Positions 16,056 through 25,931 are shown, numbered from the stretch's first letter. The stretch is 64,000 nt of DNA from Gammaproteobacteria bacterium (GCA_029246545.1 JAQWMX010000003.1:1-64000), one strand, 5' to 3'. Translations and numbers: made by a program. The notes: a model not told the origin generated them from the sequence alone.

Positions 16056-16252
16056 GAGCGAATATAGACAATATAAATGTTGTATACAAGTAAATTTTAT
16101 TGAATTAGGGAGGTATATTTTTTTCTTAAGAATTTTAAAACTAATCATTAGCTTAACTTATAAATTGTGAGTGAAAACTATTTTTATTCTGATAGGATTG
16201 ATACTGTTTACCTGATTAATAAAATAAAAATAATATTCTTAAGAGGCGTAAT

Positions 16253-16300
16253 ATGAGTAATACTGAATTAAACAGCTCTGTACAAATGGTAAAAAAATGA
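16253..16300 (+). CDS. possible 15-residue leader peptide
   Basis: ATG 16253 has a strong ribosome site (AAGAGG) 5 bp upstream and encodes MSNTELNSSVQMVKK. Its TGA overlaps the ATG of the next gene (ATGA at 16297-16300). The downstream gene has no ribosome site of its own, so translation is probably coupled through this short reading frame. Confidence 0.45.
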   Translation: MSNTELNSSVQMVKK

Positions 16301-16806
16301 GAAAAACAATAATTACGATTTTAGTTTTTGTGCTTATAACGCCAATTGCATTTGCGCAAAACAGCTCTGAAGATGAAGTGGCTATCATCGCAGTGTTGAA
16401 TGATTTTCATGATGCAGCAGCAAATGCGGATGTTGATCGTTATCTTGGGAATATGACCGCTGATGCTGTATTTCTAGGCACTGATGAGTGGGAACGCTGG
16501 CCTATGCAGCCTGAGTTCATTGAGTATGTAAATGTTCGCTTTGACGCTGGTGGTTGGTCATATTATTCCACTAATAAAAATATTAGCTTTTCACAAGATG
16601 GCAACGTTGCATGGTTTGATGAAAGTAGTATCAGTAATAGTATGGGAGGGCATTTTCGCGGATCAGGGGTGCTTGAAAAAATTAATGGCGAATGGAAAAT
16701 CTCACATTACGTGCTCAGTGTTTTAGTTTATAACGAAATATCGAACGATGTTATGGAGCTCATTACAGTGGAACGTGAGACTAGAGAGAATCAGGGAAGA
16801 AACTAA
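16297..16806 (+). CDS. secreted SnoaL-like (NTF2 superfamily) protein
   Basis: A 169-residue protein with a signal peptide ending AFAQ. The mature part follows the SnoaL_3 pattern: IIAVLNDFHDAAANADVDRYLGNMTADAVFLGTDEWERW, a strand pair with AWFDE, and GHFRGSGVLEKINGEWKISHYVLS. Members are usually small-molecule binding or of unknown role. The start overlaps the stop of a 15-codon leader frame that carries the ribosome site. The next gene begins 38 bp later on the same strand. Confidence 0.8.
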   Translation: MRKTIITILVFVLITPIAFAQNSSEDEVAIIAVLNDFHDAAANADVDRYLGNMTADAVFLGTDEWERWPMQPEFIEYVNVRFDAGGWSYYSTNKNISFSQDGNVAWFDESSISNSMGGHFRGSGVLEKINGEWKISHYVLSVLVYNEISNDVMELITVERETRENQGRN

Positions 16807-16843
16807 ATTAATTAAGGCGTTTACAATTTAATTGGAGCGGATA

Positions 16844-17245
16844 ATGAAATTTAAAGCCACATCTTTATTGTTTTTAATTCTTTCATTTAGTTATTTTTCG
16901 GGTATTGCTTTAGCAGCTGAAATGATAACTGATGTCGGTGGTAATTGGGTTGGAGTAGTCACATTAGAAAACGGACAAGAGTTGCCTTACGACATTACGA
17001 TAAGCCAGGAAGGAACAACAGCAAGTGGTTTTCTTGCAGGAATTGGTGGCCCAGATATAACTATTACGGATGTCAGATTAGAAGAAAATATTTTATATTA
17101 TTCCAGTACCCGCCCAATCGGTGGAGCAGAAGTACCTTTTGATTATATTGCCGTTATTTCTGGTGATTATATGAATATAACAATTATAAGAGTTGGTGCA
17201 ACTGGACCTAATTCAGTATTAAGTACATTGACGAGGCGTCAATAA
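16844..17245 (+). CDS. small secreted beta-rich protein
   Basis: A 133-residue protein. Signal peptide ends ALAA. The mature domain of about 105 residues starts GGNWVGVV and has repeated strand motifs (YDITISQEGTTASGFLAG, GGPDITITDVRLEENILYYSS), the pattern of a small lipocalin-like or OB-like barrel often seen in exported proteins of environmental bacteria. I recognise no function. GGAG precedes ATG 16844 at 8 bp. It is probably cotranscribed with the SnoaL-like gene. Confidence 0.7.
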   Translation: MKFKATSLLFLILSFSYFSGIALAAEMITDVGGNWVGVVTLENGQELPYDITISQEGTTASGFLAGIGGPDITITDVRLEENILYYSSTRPIGGAEVPFDYIAVISGDYMNITIIRVGATGPNSVLSTLTRRQ

Positions 17246-17315
17246 AGATATTTAGCAGATTGAATTTTCCCAAACTGCTAAATATATAAGCTTGTTAGTT
17301 TATTAATTTTTAATT

Positions 17316-17792
17316 TTAATCTCTAAAACCGGCATTGCCATTCATAACAACTACTAGTTCACGATAAGTACCTTCCATTGACCAATCGCCAACGTAACCT
17401 ATTGGTACGACAACTGATTGACCTGGGGCGAATTCATGCTTGGTGCCATTTGGTTCAGTTAAGATTAATTTCCCACTTAATACATAGACAAACTCTTCGA
17501 ATCTGAATGGAAGGTTACGATGTGTTGTGGTTCCGTCTCCGGTTGATTCAAATATAGAAACATCGATTTCTTCACCATCATATAAGGAAGCAACTCTGAT
17601 ATTCATTTCTCCATCCGTAAGGATGTCCGCATAGCTATTGGGCACACTTATCAGATCAATGCCAGCCATGTTGTCTGAGTTTAAGCGGACAGGCGTGGGG
17701 CTTTCCTGAGCAATGGCAGTAGAGCTGATTAAACCGAATGAAAGTAATGCTGCAAAAAGTATTTTGTGTAAAGTAATATGCTGATATTTCAT
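17316..17792 (-). CDS. secreted cupin domain protein
   Basis: A 158-residue protein with a signal peptide ending AIAQ. The cupin half spans about residues 65-150: RFEEFVYVLSGKLILTEPNGTKHEFAPGQSVVVPIGYVGDWSM. This resembles the Cupin_3 (DUF861, ureidoglycine aminohydrolase-like) group with a WSM motif after the second barrel motif. The classical metal-binding HxH is absent (RFEEFVYVLSG is preceded by NLPF), so metal-dependent catalysis is doubtful. Good ribosome site (AAGGA). Confidence 0.7.
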   Translation of the reverse strand: MKYQHITLHKILFAALLSFGLISSTAIAQESPTPVRLNSDNMAGIDLISVPNSYADILTDGEMNIRVASLYDGEEIDVSIFESTGDGTTTHRNLPFRFEEFVYVLSGKLILTEPNGTKHEFAPGQSVVVPIGYVGDWSMEGTYRELVVVMNGNAGFRD

Positions 17793-17957
17793 AATTATTC
17801 CTTTTCTTATTTGATTTATTGAGAATGGTTGAATGAGGACTGCACTAGTTTCTATTCCATAACATTAATGACATGTTATAAGAAGAGTGTTTTATTAAAC
17901 AACTTAATAAATTGCGAAGGTTATTAAAAAAAGCTAAAAGCTAATGTTGACGATTGT

Positions 17958-18164
17958 TTAATTTTCTTCTGAATTATTTTCGTCTTCATCTTGATCATCA
18001 CTATCCATAGCTCCAATGAGTTTAAAAGGTGCCGTGATAATTGCAGCACCGACAGCAATTGTTGCGCTGGTTACGGCTGCGGCCGTCATGCCGACAGTTG
18101 TAGCACATGACGTAGAAAATAGGGTCGAGATTAATAATAAACTAAGTTGTATCAGATTTTTCAA
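17958..18164 (-). CDS. small lipoprotein
   Basis: 68 residues. The N-terminus MKNLIQLSLLLISTLFSTSC carries a lipobox (STSC) with Cys about residue 20, then an Ala/Thr-rich hydrophobic region and an acidic tail (DDQDEDENNSEEN). The start is TTG 18164 behind AGAGGT. Its role is unknown. It is divergent from oadG. Confidence 0.55.
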   Translation of the reverse strand: MKNLIQLSLLLISTLFSTSCATTVGMTAAAVTSATIAVGAAIITAPFKLIGAMDSDDQDEDENNSEEN

Positions 18165-18299
18165 AACATACCTCTACCTTATATGGCAGTACATCTTACC
18201 GTATAAAGCGCCCAAGACTAAAACTAGTGCAATAACGAACTAGAAGAAAAGCTGAATTTTGTTACAATGTGCGGCTCTTTGCTTAGCTGAAAAGAAGTT

Positions 18300-18572
18300 A
18301 TGGATTTCGAAAATATAATCTCAGAAGGTTTTAGCCTGATGCTGATGGGAATGGGGACAGTTTTTGTGTTCCTTACCGTTTTGGTTTTCGTGACTACTTT
18401 TATGTCTTCATTAATACAAAAATATTTTCCGGAGATCAACACCGAAGTTCTGCCAGCAGCAGCTACTTCATTATCAAGCGGTAAGAATAATCCAGCCTTA
18501 CTGGCCGTTGTTAGTGCGGCAATTCATGCTCATAGATCAAACGATAAGCCGAAAGGAAAATCGAGACCTTGA
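18300..18572 (+). CDS. oadG: oxaloacetate decarboxylase gamma subunit OadG
   Basis: A 90-residue protein with one N-terminal membrane helix ([20 protein letters not shown]), a hydrophilic linker, and a C-terminal segment with [15 protein letters not shown] typical of OadG. It anchors and assembles the alpha and beta subunits of the Na+-pumping oxaloacetate decarboxylase and carries the zinc-binding C-terminus in well-studied members. First gene of oadGAB; the alpha gene follows 40 bp later. Confidence 0.9.
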   Translation: MDFENIISEGFSLMLMGMGTVFVFLTVLVFVTTFMSSLIQKYFPEINTEVLPAAATSLSSGKNNPALLAVVSAAIHAHRSNDKPKGKSRP

Positions 18573-18612
18573 TCGAGTAAAAAATACGTTAAAACAATTT
18601 AAGAGTACCGTC

Positions 18613-20400
18613 ATGATTCAAGATAGAGATCCAGTTGGAATAACTGAGCTCGTGCTGCGGGATGCACATCAATCCCTTTTTGCAACACGCTTACGTTTAG
18701 ATGATATGTTGCCCATCGCAGAAAAAATTGATCAGGTTGGATATTGGTCTGTCGAAACCTGGGGAGGAGCAACTTTTGATTCTTGCATTCGTTACCTAGG
18801 AGAAGATCCCTGGCATCGAATTCGTGAGTTAAAGAAAGCTATACCTAACACGCCACACCAAATGTTATTTCGTGCCCAAAATATTTTAGGTTATCGCCAT
18901 TATGCCGATGATGTAGTCATTAAGTTTTGTGAAAGGGCTGCAACAAATGGTGTTGATATATTTCGTATTTTTGACGCGATGAATGATGCCCGAAATATGG
19001 AAACGGCTATTAAGGCAGTTAAAGAAATTGGAAAACATGCTCAAGGAACTTTGTCATATACCTTGAGTCCCGTACATGACATTGATACTTGGGTAAGCCT
19101 GGCTAAACAACTTGAAGATATGGGTTCTGATTCTATCTGCATCAAGGATATGGCTGGTTTGTTACACCCTTATGATGCGTATGAACTAGTTACTCGATTG
19201 AAAGAAGAAACTTCATTACCTATTCATTCTCAATGCCATGCAACAACAGGTTTATCTGTTCCGACGATCCTTAAACAAGTTGAAGCGGGTATAGATAATG
19301 TTGATGCTGCGATCTCATCAATGAGCATGACCTATGGTCATTCACCTACAGAGACTGTGAATGCCATGTTGCATAATCGCCCTGGAGATCCAGGTTTTGA
19401 TTTAGAATTGCTCGCTGAAATTGCCGAATATTTCCGTGTAGTTAGGAAAAAATACGCCAAGTTTGAAGGTGAATTAAAAGGTGTAGATGCAAGAATTTTG
19501 TTGGCACAGGTGCCAGGTGGCATGTTAACTAATATGGAAAGCCAATTACGCGACCAGCAAGCCTCAGATAAAATAGCAGATGTGTTAAAAGAAATTCCTA
19601 GAGTTCGTAAGGACTTGGGAAATATCGCTCTGGTAACACCGACCTCTCAAATTGTAGGTACTCAGGCAGTTATAAACGTATTAACGGGTGAGCGTTATAA
19701 AAGTATCACTAAAGAAACTGCGGGAATTTTAAAAGGTGAATATGGTTCTACACCCTCACCAATGAATAAAGAGCTGCAAACTAAAGTTCTTGATGGTGCC
19801 GATCCAATCACATGTCGTCCAGCTGATTTGTTATACCCAGAGATGAAACGCTTGACTGAAGAGTTGCGAGAAATCGCAAAAACTGAGGGAATTAGATTAG
19901 AAACTGGTGAACGTGAAGAAGATGACGTTTTGACCTATGCCTTGTTTCCAGAAATAGGTTTGAAATTCCTTAAAAATAGAGATAACCCTGATGCCTTTGA
20001 ACCAGTACCTACCGGTGAAGAGCTGCAATTATCTGCTAGGGCCGGGCAAGGTACTGATGGTGCTAGTGTTTATACAGTTAATGTAAGCGGTGAATCATTT
20101 GTAGTTCAAGTAAGTGATGGTGGTGACGTGAGTGCTATAAGGCCCGTTGCAAATTCTGCGAAAAACTCACCTGCTACTGCAAGCGAGGCGGAAGCTCTAA
20201 ATTCGCCATTATCGGGTAATATTTTCAAAGTGAATGTTATCGTTGGACAAACTATTACTGAAGGCGATGTGCTAATAATTTTGGAAGCCATGAAAATGGA
20301 AACTGAAATTAAAGCAGCAAAAGCTGGTGTGGTGCAAAGCATAGATGTCGCTGAAGGCAGTGCAGTATCAGTCGGCGATGTACTTTTGACAATAGCTTAA
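18613..20400 (+). CDS. oadA: oxaloacetate decarboxylase alpha subunit OadA
   Basis: A 595-residue biotin enzyme. The N-terminal carboxyltransferase barrel has [17 protein letters not shown], the divalent-metal and substrate region [18 protein letters not shown], and [10 protein letters not shown]. The C-terminal biotin carrier domain has EAMKMET about 40 residues from the end, with the Lys to be biotinylated. It takes the carboxyl group from oxaloacetate onto biotin, giving pyruvate. ATG 18613 is chosen because family members start [16 protein letters not shown]. An upstream extension overlapping oadG is not needed. Same operon as oadG and oadB. Confidence 0.95.
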   Translation: MIQDRDPVGITELVLRDAHQSLFATRLRLDDMLPIAEKIDQVGYWSVETWGGATFDSCIRYLGEDPWHRIRELKKAIPNTPHQMLFRAQNILGYRHYADDVVIKFCERAATNGVDIFRIFDAMNDARNMETAIKAVKEIGKHAQGTLSYTLSPVHDIDTWVSLAKQLEDMGSDSICIKDMAGLLHPYDAYELVTRLKEETSLPIHSQCHATTGLSVPTILKQVEAGIDNVDAAISSMSMTYGHSPTETVNAMLHNRPGDPGFDLELLAEIAEYFRVVRKKYAKFEGELKGVDARILLAQVPGGMLTNMESQLRDQQASDKIADVLKEIPRVRKDLGNIALVTPTSQIVGTQAVINVLTGERYKSITKETAGILKGEYGSTPSPMNKELQTKVLDGADPITCRPADLLYPEMKRLTEELREIAKTEGIRLETGEREEDDVLTYALFPEIGLKFLKNRDNPDAFEPVPTGEELQLSARAGQGTDGASVYTVNVSGESFVVQVSDGGDVSAIRPVANSAKNSPATASEAEALNSPLSGNIFKVNVIVGQTITEGDVLIILEAMKMETEIKAAKAGVVQSIDVAEGSAVSVGDVLLTIA

Positions 20401-20409
20401 GGAAAAACC

Positions 20410-21579
20410 TTGAATAGCATAACTCAATTATTCCAGGACTCAGGCCTATATCAGCTTGAATCTGGACAGTTTGTAATGATGCTGGTCGGTTTATTACTGA
20501 TTTATCTTGCTATTAAAAAAGGCTTTGAGCCTTTATTACTTCTTCCCATCGGGATGGGCGCAATACTAGTCAATGTCCCAGGCGCTGGCTTTCTAACCGA
20601 ACCCGTTTATGATGCTGCAGGTCATTTAGCATCACCTGGTGGTATTCTTTATTACATATACGAAGCCGGTATTGCTACAGGTATTTTCCCATTAGTTATC
20701 TTTATGGGCGTAGGCGCAATGACTGATTTTGGGCCTTTGTTAGCAAACCCGAAAACCTTGTTCCTGGGTGCAGCTGCGCAGTTTGGTATTTTCACAACAG
20801 TACTAGGTGCAGTGGGCCTAAGTGCAGCCGGGATTATGGACTTTAGTCTCGCTGATGCAGCCGCGATCGGTATTATTGGTGGGGCTGATGGTCCGACGGC
20901 TATTTTCGTATCGAGTCGGCTGGCACCAGATTTATTAGGCGCAATTGCAGTCGCAGCGTATTCGTATATGGCTTTAGTACCATTGATTCAGCCACCTATT
21001 ATGAAAGCTTTGACAACAGTTGAAGAACGTAAAATAGAAATGCACCAACTTCGTCCGGTCTCGCAAACAGAGAAAATAGTTTTCCCCTTAAGTCTTTTAG
21101 TTCTGGTTGCCTTATTTCTACCTGCTGCAGCACCTTTACTGGGAATGTTCTGTTTTGGAAATCTAATGAAAGAAAGTAAGGTAGTCGATCGCTTAAGTGA
21201 TACAACACAAAACGCCTTAATTAATATCACCACCATCTTTTTAGGTTTAGGTGTGGGTTCTAAACTAAGCTCCGAATCATTCTTAAACTTTGAAACACTA
21301 GGGATTTTGTTATTGGGCGTTGTGGCTTTTAGTATAGGTACTGCAAGCGGCGTTTTGATGGCTAAGCTGATGAATAAATTATCAGCCACTCCGATAAACC
21401 CACTTATTGGAGCCGCCGGAGTATCAGCAGTGCCGATGGCTGCTAGAGTAGCCAATAAGGTTGGCTTAGAGGCAAATCCACAGAACTTTTTGCTAATGCA
21501 TGCCATGGGGCCGAATGTTGCAGGTGTTATTGGTTCTGCAGTTGCCGCTGGTGTAATGATCTCTTTTGTAGGTGGTTAG
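20410..21579 (+). CDS. oadB: oxaloacetate decarboxylase beta subunit OadB (Na+ pump)
   Basis: A 389-residue integral membrane protein with about nine to eleven helices. It couples decarboxylation of carboxybiotin to export of Na+. It shows family motifs including [40 protein letters not shown] around the conserved Asp of the ion site, and [14 protein letters not shown] near the C-terminus. The start is TTG 20410, 7 bp after AAGGA. The N-terminal sequence from that codon matches other OadB proteins, which supports it. It completes oadGAB; nine bases separate it from oadA. Confidence 0.94.
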   Translation: MNSITQLFQDSGLYQLESGQFVMMLVGLLLIYLAIKKGFEPLLLLPIGMGAILVNVPGAGFLTEPVYDAAGHLASPGGILYYIYEAGIATGIFPLVIFMGVGAMTDFGPLLANPKTLFLGAAAQFGIFTTVLGAVGLSAAGIMDFSLADAAAIGIIGGADGPTAIFVSSRLAPDLLGAIAVAAYSYMALVPLIQPPIMKALTTVEERKIEMHQLRPVSQTEKIVFPLSLLVLVALFLPAAAPLLGMFCFGNLMKESKVVDRLSDTTQNALINITTIFLGLGVGSKLSSESFLNFETLGILLLGVVAFSIGTASGVLMAKLMNKLSATPINPLIGAAGVSAVPMAARVANKVGLEANPQNFLLMHAMGPNVAGVIGSAVAAGVMISFVGG

Positions 21580-21615
21580 TCTAATTAGCTAATTCTAGTT
21601 ATGGAATGCTAGTTT

Positions 21616-22386
21616 CTAATTGCTAGTATCTAATTCTAAAAGAACAGGGCAATGATCTGAGCCCATTTCTTGGTCAAGAATATCAGCATTTGCTACCTTC
21701 TCAATAAATGAACCCGAGCATAGAAAATAATCTATTCTCCAGCCTACATTTCTTTCTCTTGCGCCGGCGCGATAACTCCACCAACTATATTTAACCGTTT
21801 CTGGTTTAAGGTGACGAAAAGTATCGAGTAAATTTGCAGAAGTAAGATTATCGATCCCATCAATTTCTTCTTGCATGAAACCAGCACTTTTATTGTAGTT
21901 TGGTTTTGGCCTTGCTAAATCTATATCGCGATGAGCTACATTCAGGTCACCACAAACAACAACAGGTTTAGTTTGCTCTAATTTCTTTAAGTAAGTTAAG
22001 AAATCCCGGTCCCATTGCTGCCTATATGAGAGCCTTTTTAATTCGCTGCCTGAATTAGGAGTATAAACAGTGACTAAGTAATGCTCGGGGAATTCTGCAC
22101 AAATAACTCGGCCTTCCTGGTCATGTTCTTCAATGCCAATATCGTAAGAAACTTTTAACGGATTTTTCTTAGTCAGGATTGCTGTTCCAGAATAGCCTTT
22201 CTTAACTGCAGAATTTGTCAGTAGTTGATATTCATCAAGGTCTTGCAATGTTTCTTTTACCTGGTGATCCTGCGCTTTGGTTTCCTGTAAACATAATATA
22301 TCTGGATTGAGCTGTTTAATTTGCTTTATAAAACCTTTCTTAGTAATTGCTCTTATACCGTTTACATTCCAAGATATTAACTTCAT
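21616..22386 (-). CDS. xthA: exodeoxyribonuclease III
   Basis: 256 residues of the exonuclease/endonuclease/phosphatase fold. N-terminal MKLISWNVNGIRA, the metal Glu in LQETKA (about 36), GDLNVAHRDIDLARPK (catalytic Asp-Asn), and the terminal GSDHCPVLLEL with the catalytic His. It acts in base-excision repair as an AP endonuclease and 3' exonuclease. Length and motifs match XthA. Good ribosome site (AAGGAC). It is convergent with oadB. Confidence 0.94.
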   Translation of the reverse strand: MKLISWNVNGIRAITKKGFIKQIKQLNPDILCLQETKAQDHQVKETLQDLDEYQLLTNSAVKKGYSGTAILTKKNPLKVSYDIGIEEHDQEGRVICAEFPEHYLVTVYTPNSGSELKRLSYRQQWDRDFLTYLKKLEQTKPVVVCGDLNVAHRDIDLARPKPNYNKSAGFMQEEIDGIDNLTSANLLDTFRHLKPETVKYSWWSYRAGARERNVGWRIDYFLCSGSFIEKVANADILDQEMGSDHCPVLLELDTSN

Positions 22387-22715
22387 ATAAGTCCTTGATT
22401 TTAAATAATAATTATCAGCATGCGTGAAATTTTATACAACACAAATAAAGTGTGGAATAACTGTGAATTATGCATGACTTAGATTGTAAAGTGCTAGTGC
22501 TTTACATAGTATAAATATCAAGTAAAAATCTGCTTGCATAGCTTGTTATTACTAGAGACTAGAGGGTATCATTGATCGCCTTTAGCAAGCATGGATCAGC
22601 TTATTTTATTTGTAGATTGAAGTGGTTGGTATGGTGCCTGCTTTAATTTGTAAAACTAAATCATGATGTTTAATAGCATCTAATGCACCAGACATATTAA
22701 TCGAGGAGATTGATT
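22387..22715. other. 329-bp divergent intergenic region
   Basis: This lies between xthA (minus) and the DUF6152 cassette (plus). It holds a 6-bp inverted repeat GTAAAG-N8-CTTTAC at 22486-22505 and the cassette ribosome site (GAGGAG at 22703-22708). No RNA gene or ORF is evident. Confidence 0.45.
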
Positions 22716-23120
22716 ATGAAGCAGCGCAAACAAAACTTACTTACAGCGTTTATTCTGTCACTTGGCTTTAGCCTGTTTGCAATTGGTGCAGTGAATGCTC
22801 ACCATTCTTTTCCAGCGACTTATATTATGGACCAAGAACAAACTATTGAAGGTACTATGGTGCAATTCTTATTCCGCAACCCGCATTCATTTGTACATGT
22901 AATGGTTTCTGATGAGGAAACTGGAGCGAATCAGCGTTGGGCAGTAGAGTGGGGCGGTGCGAGTGCATTAGCTGGTTCTGTTGATCGTTCTAGCCTGAAG
23001 CCTGGAGACCAAGTACGTATTTCTGGTCAGCCTGGACGTAACCCCGAAGATCATCGTTTACGTATGGTGAGCTTAGAAGTTGTTGATGGCGACTTTATAT
23101 GGGAAGGCGACTTCGATTAA
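22716..23120 (+). CDS. DUF6152 family secreted protein
   Basis: A 134-residue exported protein with signal peptide ending VNA and mature start HHSF. It shows the same ordered motifs as the copy at 4898: QTIEGTMVQFLFRNPHSFVHVMV, then WAVEWGGASALAGSVDRSSLKPGDQVRISGQPGRNPEDHRLRM. The family pattern of GT-V-x-NPH and a late GD-x-V/I-x-I-x-G is clear. ATG 22716 is preceded by GAGGAG. A strong terminator at 23149 separates it from the next genes, so it may be its own transcript within the cassette. Confidence 0.82.
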   Translation: MKQRKQNLLTAFILSLGFSLFAIGAVNAHHSFPATYIMDQEQTIEGTMVQFLFRNPHSFVHVMVSDEETGANQRWAVEWGGASALAGSVDRSSLKPGDQVRISGQPGRNPEDHRLRMVSLEVVDGDFIWEGDFD

Positions 23121-23148
23121 TAAAGCGTTTTAGACTATAAAGAATTCT

Positions 23149-23190
23149 AAACACTAACGGTTTCCTTATTGATCCGTTAGTGTTTTTTTT
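23149..23190 (+). terminator. Rho-independent terminator after DUF6152 gene
   Basis: AAACACTAACGG (23149-23160) and CCGTTAGTGTTT (23174-23185) are a perfect 12-bp stem with a 13-nt loop and an eight-T run. Confidence 0.93.
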
Positions 23191-23253
23191 ATTAAAAACG
23201 TATTATTTTTCATCGCTATTGTAAGTATACCTACCTTATGAGGTTTTAAGTTT

Positions 23254-24105
23254 ATGTCCCTTCACTTTAAAAAAGTTTTTTCTGGATTACTGTTGAGTGC
23301 TTTAGTTGCTCCAGTATTTCAAGCTCAAGCTGGTATTGCTGGCTATTGGGCACCTATTTTCCATGAAGATTTAGAAGAGCGCCTACCTGGACCGGAAGCT
23401 GGCGATTATGCAGGCCTCCCGATTAATGATGCTCAAAGATTACGCGGTGATACCTGGACATCTAGTCTTCTCACTGTACCAGAGCATCAATGTAAACCTC
23501 ACCCTTCGACCTACGGATTTCGTGGAGTTGGTAATCTTAGAGTGCTGGAAGAGGTTGATCCGAGCTCTCAAGATTTGATTGCTTTACATACCCACATTGA
23601 ATGGCAAGCCCAGAAACGTACTATATGGATGGACGGTAGGGATCACCCAACAGGTGAAACTGCACGGCATACCTGGGGTGGATTTTCAACCGGTGAATTC
23701 GTTGGTGATACCTTAGTTGTACACACAACACATCTTAAAGCTGGTTGGATTCGTCGTAATGGTATGGCTTTGAGTGATGAGGCAACCTTAGATGAATATT
23801 TCTTCTTAAATGGAGATGCTACATTGTTAACTCAAGTTTCTATTGTATCTGACCCTGTTTATTTAACAGAGCCCTTCGTTAGAACTAATGGTTTTGAGTG
23901 GTTAACTAGAGCTGAAATGGGGCCTTACCCTTGTCGATCTGCTGTAGAAATTGAACGAGAAAACGGTGTTATTCCTCATTGGATGTTAAATACAAATGAA
24001 TCAAGTGCCGCTAGTCAGGAGTTCGCCGAACGTTGGGATATTCCTATAGAAGCTACTCGAGGTGGTGCTCATACAGCATTGCCAGAGTATATGGATGAAC
24101 TTTGA
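23254..24105 (+). CDS. secreted protein related to the DUF6152-associated family
   Basis: A 283-residue exported protein with signal peptide ending AQA. The mature protein opens GIAGYWAPIFHEDLEERLPGP, and has two Cys residues (EHQCKP and YPCRSA), IEWQAQKRTIWMDGRDHP and STGEFVGDTLVVHTTHLKAGWIRRNG. The same core (EGD/VGDTLVV-x-T-x-x) occurs in the proteins at 3999 and 25122, so the three are paralogues. No known catalytic motif is visible. It is followed at 25 bp by a metallo-beta-lactamase-fold hydrolase and then another paralogue, probably one operon. Confidence 0.72.
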   Translation: MSLHFKKVFSGLLLSALVAPVFQAQAGIAGYWAPIFHEDLEERLPGPEAGDYAGLPINDAQRLRGDTWTSSLLTVPEHQCKPHPSTYGFRGVGNLRVLEEVDPSSQDLIALHTHIEWQAQKRTIWMDGRDHPTGETARHTWGGFSTGEFVGDTLVVHTTHLKAGWIRRNGMALSDEATLDEYFFLNGDATLLTQVSIVSDPVYLTEPFVRTNGFEWLTRAEMGPYPCRSAVEIERENGVIPHWMLNTNESSAASQEFAERWDIPIEATRGGAHTALPEYMDEL

Positions 24106-24130
24106 TAATAAGGTTTTGGAGAGTATAAAA

Positions 24131-25111
24131 ATGATTAATAAAAAATCAACAAGATGGAATAAAGCGACAAGCCATGTGCAGATAATTCTTGGAGCTTGTT
24201 TTTTTAGCGCAGCTCTTATTGGTGGTGCATTTGCTCAAGATATGTCTGACGTCGAAGTGAAGTCTTACCATGTTGCTGGGCAGGTCTGGGTCTTAACAGG
24301 GGCTGGCGGTCATGTAACAGTGCAGATTGGTGATGATGGTGTATTGGTAGTCGATACTCAGTTCGCAGAAACAGCGCCTAAAATTCTAGCCGAAATTGAA
24401 CGTTTGGCGCCTGGCAAAATCATCCGCTATGTGATTAATACTCACAGTCACGGTGACCATACAGGTGGAAATCAAATCATTCGTAATGCGGGTGCAACAA
24501 TTGTTGCTGGAAATGAGGCCAGAGATACCAGTGATACAGGAGCAGAACTTATTGCTCATGAGAATGTATTGCTGAATATGGCTACCGCTAATCCAGAGGT
24601 GCCTTTCGATATGTGGCCAACGGAAGTATATCTTGGCGATCAATATGACCTTTACTTTAATGATGAGCCAATTGAATTACTTTATCAGGGGCGAGCTCAT
24701 ACTAACGGTGACACGATGGTGTTTTTCCGTAAGTCTGACGTCATCAGTTCTGGTGATATTTATGTCACATCAGGTTATCCCTTCGTTGATGAATCAAATT
24801 TTGGTCACATCAATGGCATCGTAGATGGCTTAAATCAAATTATTCAAATTACCGTTCCTCGTGAACAACAAGAAGGCGGCACTATGGTTATTTCAAGCCA
24901 TGGTCGTATTTCTGATGAAGCTGATGTAGTTGATTATCGTGACATGATTACGATTATTCGCGATCGTGTTCAGTACATGATTGATCAGGGTATGAGCCTT
25001 AACCAAGTTTTAGCTGCACAACCATCGCGTGATTATGACGGTCGTTACGGAAATGGATTTATCTCCCCCGAACAATTTATAACGTCTGCTTACAACACCT
25101 TGAGCGAGTAG
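24131..25111 (+). CDS. periplasmic metallo-beta-lactamase-fold hydrolase
   Basis: A 326-residue protein with an N-terminal signal peptide ending AFAQ. The MBL fold signature is HSHGDH (HxHxDH) in NTHSHGDHTGGN, followed by GRAHTNGD and SGDIYV (bridging Asp) and a late SSHGRISD His. All binuclear zinc ligands appear to be present. The substrate is unknown. Similar exported MBL proteins sit among quinoprotein-associated or subclass B3-like hydrolases. ATG 24131 has GGAGAG upstream; a longer in-frame extension overlaps the preceding gene and is rejected. It is sandwiched between two paralogous secreted proteins. Confidence 0.85.
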   Translation: MINKKSTRWNKATSHVQIILGACFFSAALIGGAFAQDMSDVEVKSYHVAGQVWVLTGAGGHVTVQIGDDGVLVVDTQFAETAPKILAEIERLAPGKIIRYVINTHSHGDHTGGNQIIRNAGATIVAGNEARDTSDTGAELIAHENVLLNMATANPEVPFDMWPTEVYLGDQYDLYFNDEPIELLYQGRAHTNGDTMVFFRKSDVISSGDIYVTSGYPFVDESNFGHINGIVDGLNQIIQITVPREQQEGGTMVISSHGRISDEADVVDYRDMITIIRDRVQYMIDQGMSLNQVLAAQPSRDYDGRYGNGFISPEQFITSAYNTLSE

Positions 25112-25121
25112 GAGTAAAATA

Positions 25122-25904
25122 ATGAAATTAACAACATTTACTAAAATTGCCGGCTTTTTCGGTATGACTGTATTAGCAACATCTATTTTTGCTCAGCCTC
25201 CTGGCGCTCCTTCTGGTCCACCACCAGCGCCAATAGATGCGGCCCCAATTGGACTTGATGGAATTGAAGGTCAATGGGTTGCGATCGTCAATGAAGATTG
25301 GTTATGGCGTATGCGAGTTCCTGAAAAAGGAGATTTCACCAGTATTCCTTACAATGATCATGCACGTGAAGTTGGTGGAGCTTGGGATGAGTCTATGACA
25401 GGTTCATGCTTGGCTTATGGTGCTGCTGGTATCATGCGTCAACCTCAGAGATTACGTATTGAATGGGAAGGTGACTCAGTAGTTAGATTGGAAACTGATT
25501 ATGGCCAGCAAACTCGCCGCTTTGTATTTAATGAACCTGCTCCAGAAAATACTCCTAGCAGTTTACAGGGTTATTCAATGGCTAGCTGGGCATATGATGC
25601 AGCGCCACCACTTGGTTTTGCAGGATTCTCTCGCTCCACTGATGATTTACAGCGTGGCTCTATGCAAATTGAAACCAGTCATTTAACAGCTGCTTGGTTA
25701 CGTTCAAACGGTGCTCCTGTGAGTGCTGATGCGACAGTCACTGAATATATTGACGCATTTTCTGATCCTACAGGAAATGAATGGTTAGTATTTACTGTTA
25801 TTGTTCATGATCCTGAGTATTTGAATACTGATTATATTACTAGCTCGCATTATAGACGCGATAACAATCAAGGCGATTGGGACCCACGTCCTTGTGGCAT
25901 GTAA
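25122..25904 (+). CDS. secreted protein related to the DUF6152-associated family
   Basis: A 260-residue exported protein. The signal peptide ends IFAQ, followed by a Pro-rich linker (PPGAPSGPPPAPIDAAP). The globular part begins IEGQWVAIVNEDWLWRM and contains GFSRSTDDLQRGSMQIETSHLTAAWLRSNGAPVS, which aligns with the corresponding segment of the 23254 protein (VGDTLVVHTTHLKAGWIRRNGMALS). It ends DPRPCGM. I infer a paralogue with unknown role. Ten bases separate it from the MBL gene, so they are coupled in one operon that ends at the 25932 terminator. Confidence 0.72.
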   Translation: MKLTTFTKIAGFFGMTVLATSIFAQPPGAPSGPPPAPIDAAPIGLDGIEGQWVAIVNEDWLWRMRVPEKGDFTSIPYNDHAREVGGAWDESMTGSCLAYGAAGIMRQPQRLRIEWEGDSVVRLETDYGQQTRRFVFNEPAPENTPSSLQGYSMASWAYDAAPPLGFAGFSRSTDDLQRGSMQIETSHLTAAWLRSNGAPVSADATVTEYIDAFSDPTGNEWLVFTVIVHDPEYLNTDYITSSHYRRDNNQGDWDPRPCGM

Positions 25905-25931
25905 TTTAGTAGTTGATTGCAAAAGATCTAG

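Noticed and set aside
20988-21506. 172-codon minus-strand frame opposite oadB
   Set aside because: It is antisense to a clear OadB coding sequence, with no ribosome site and a composition of a shadow frame.
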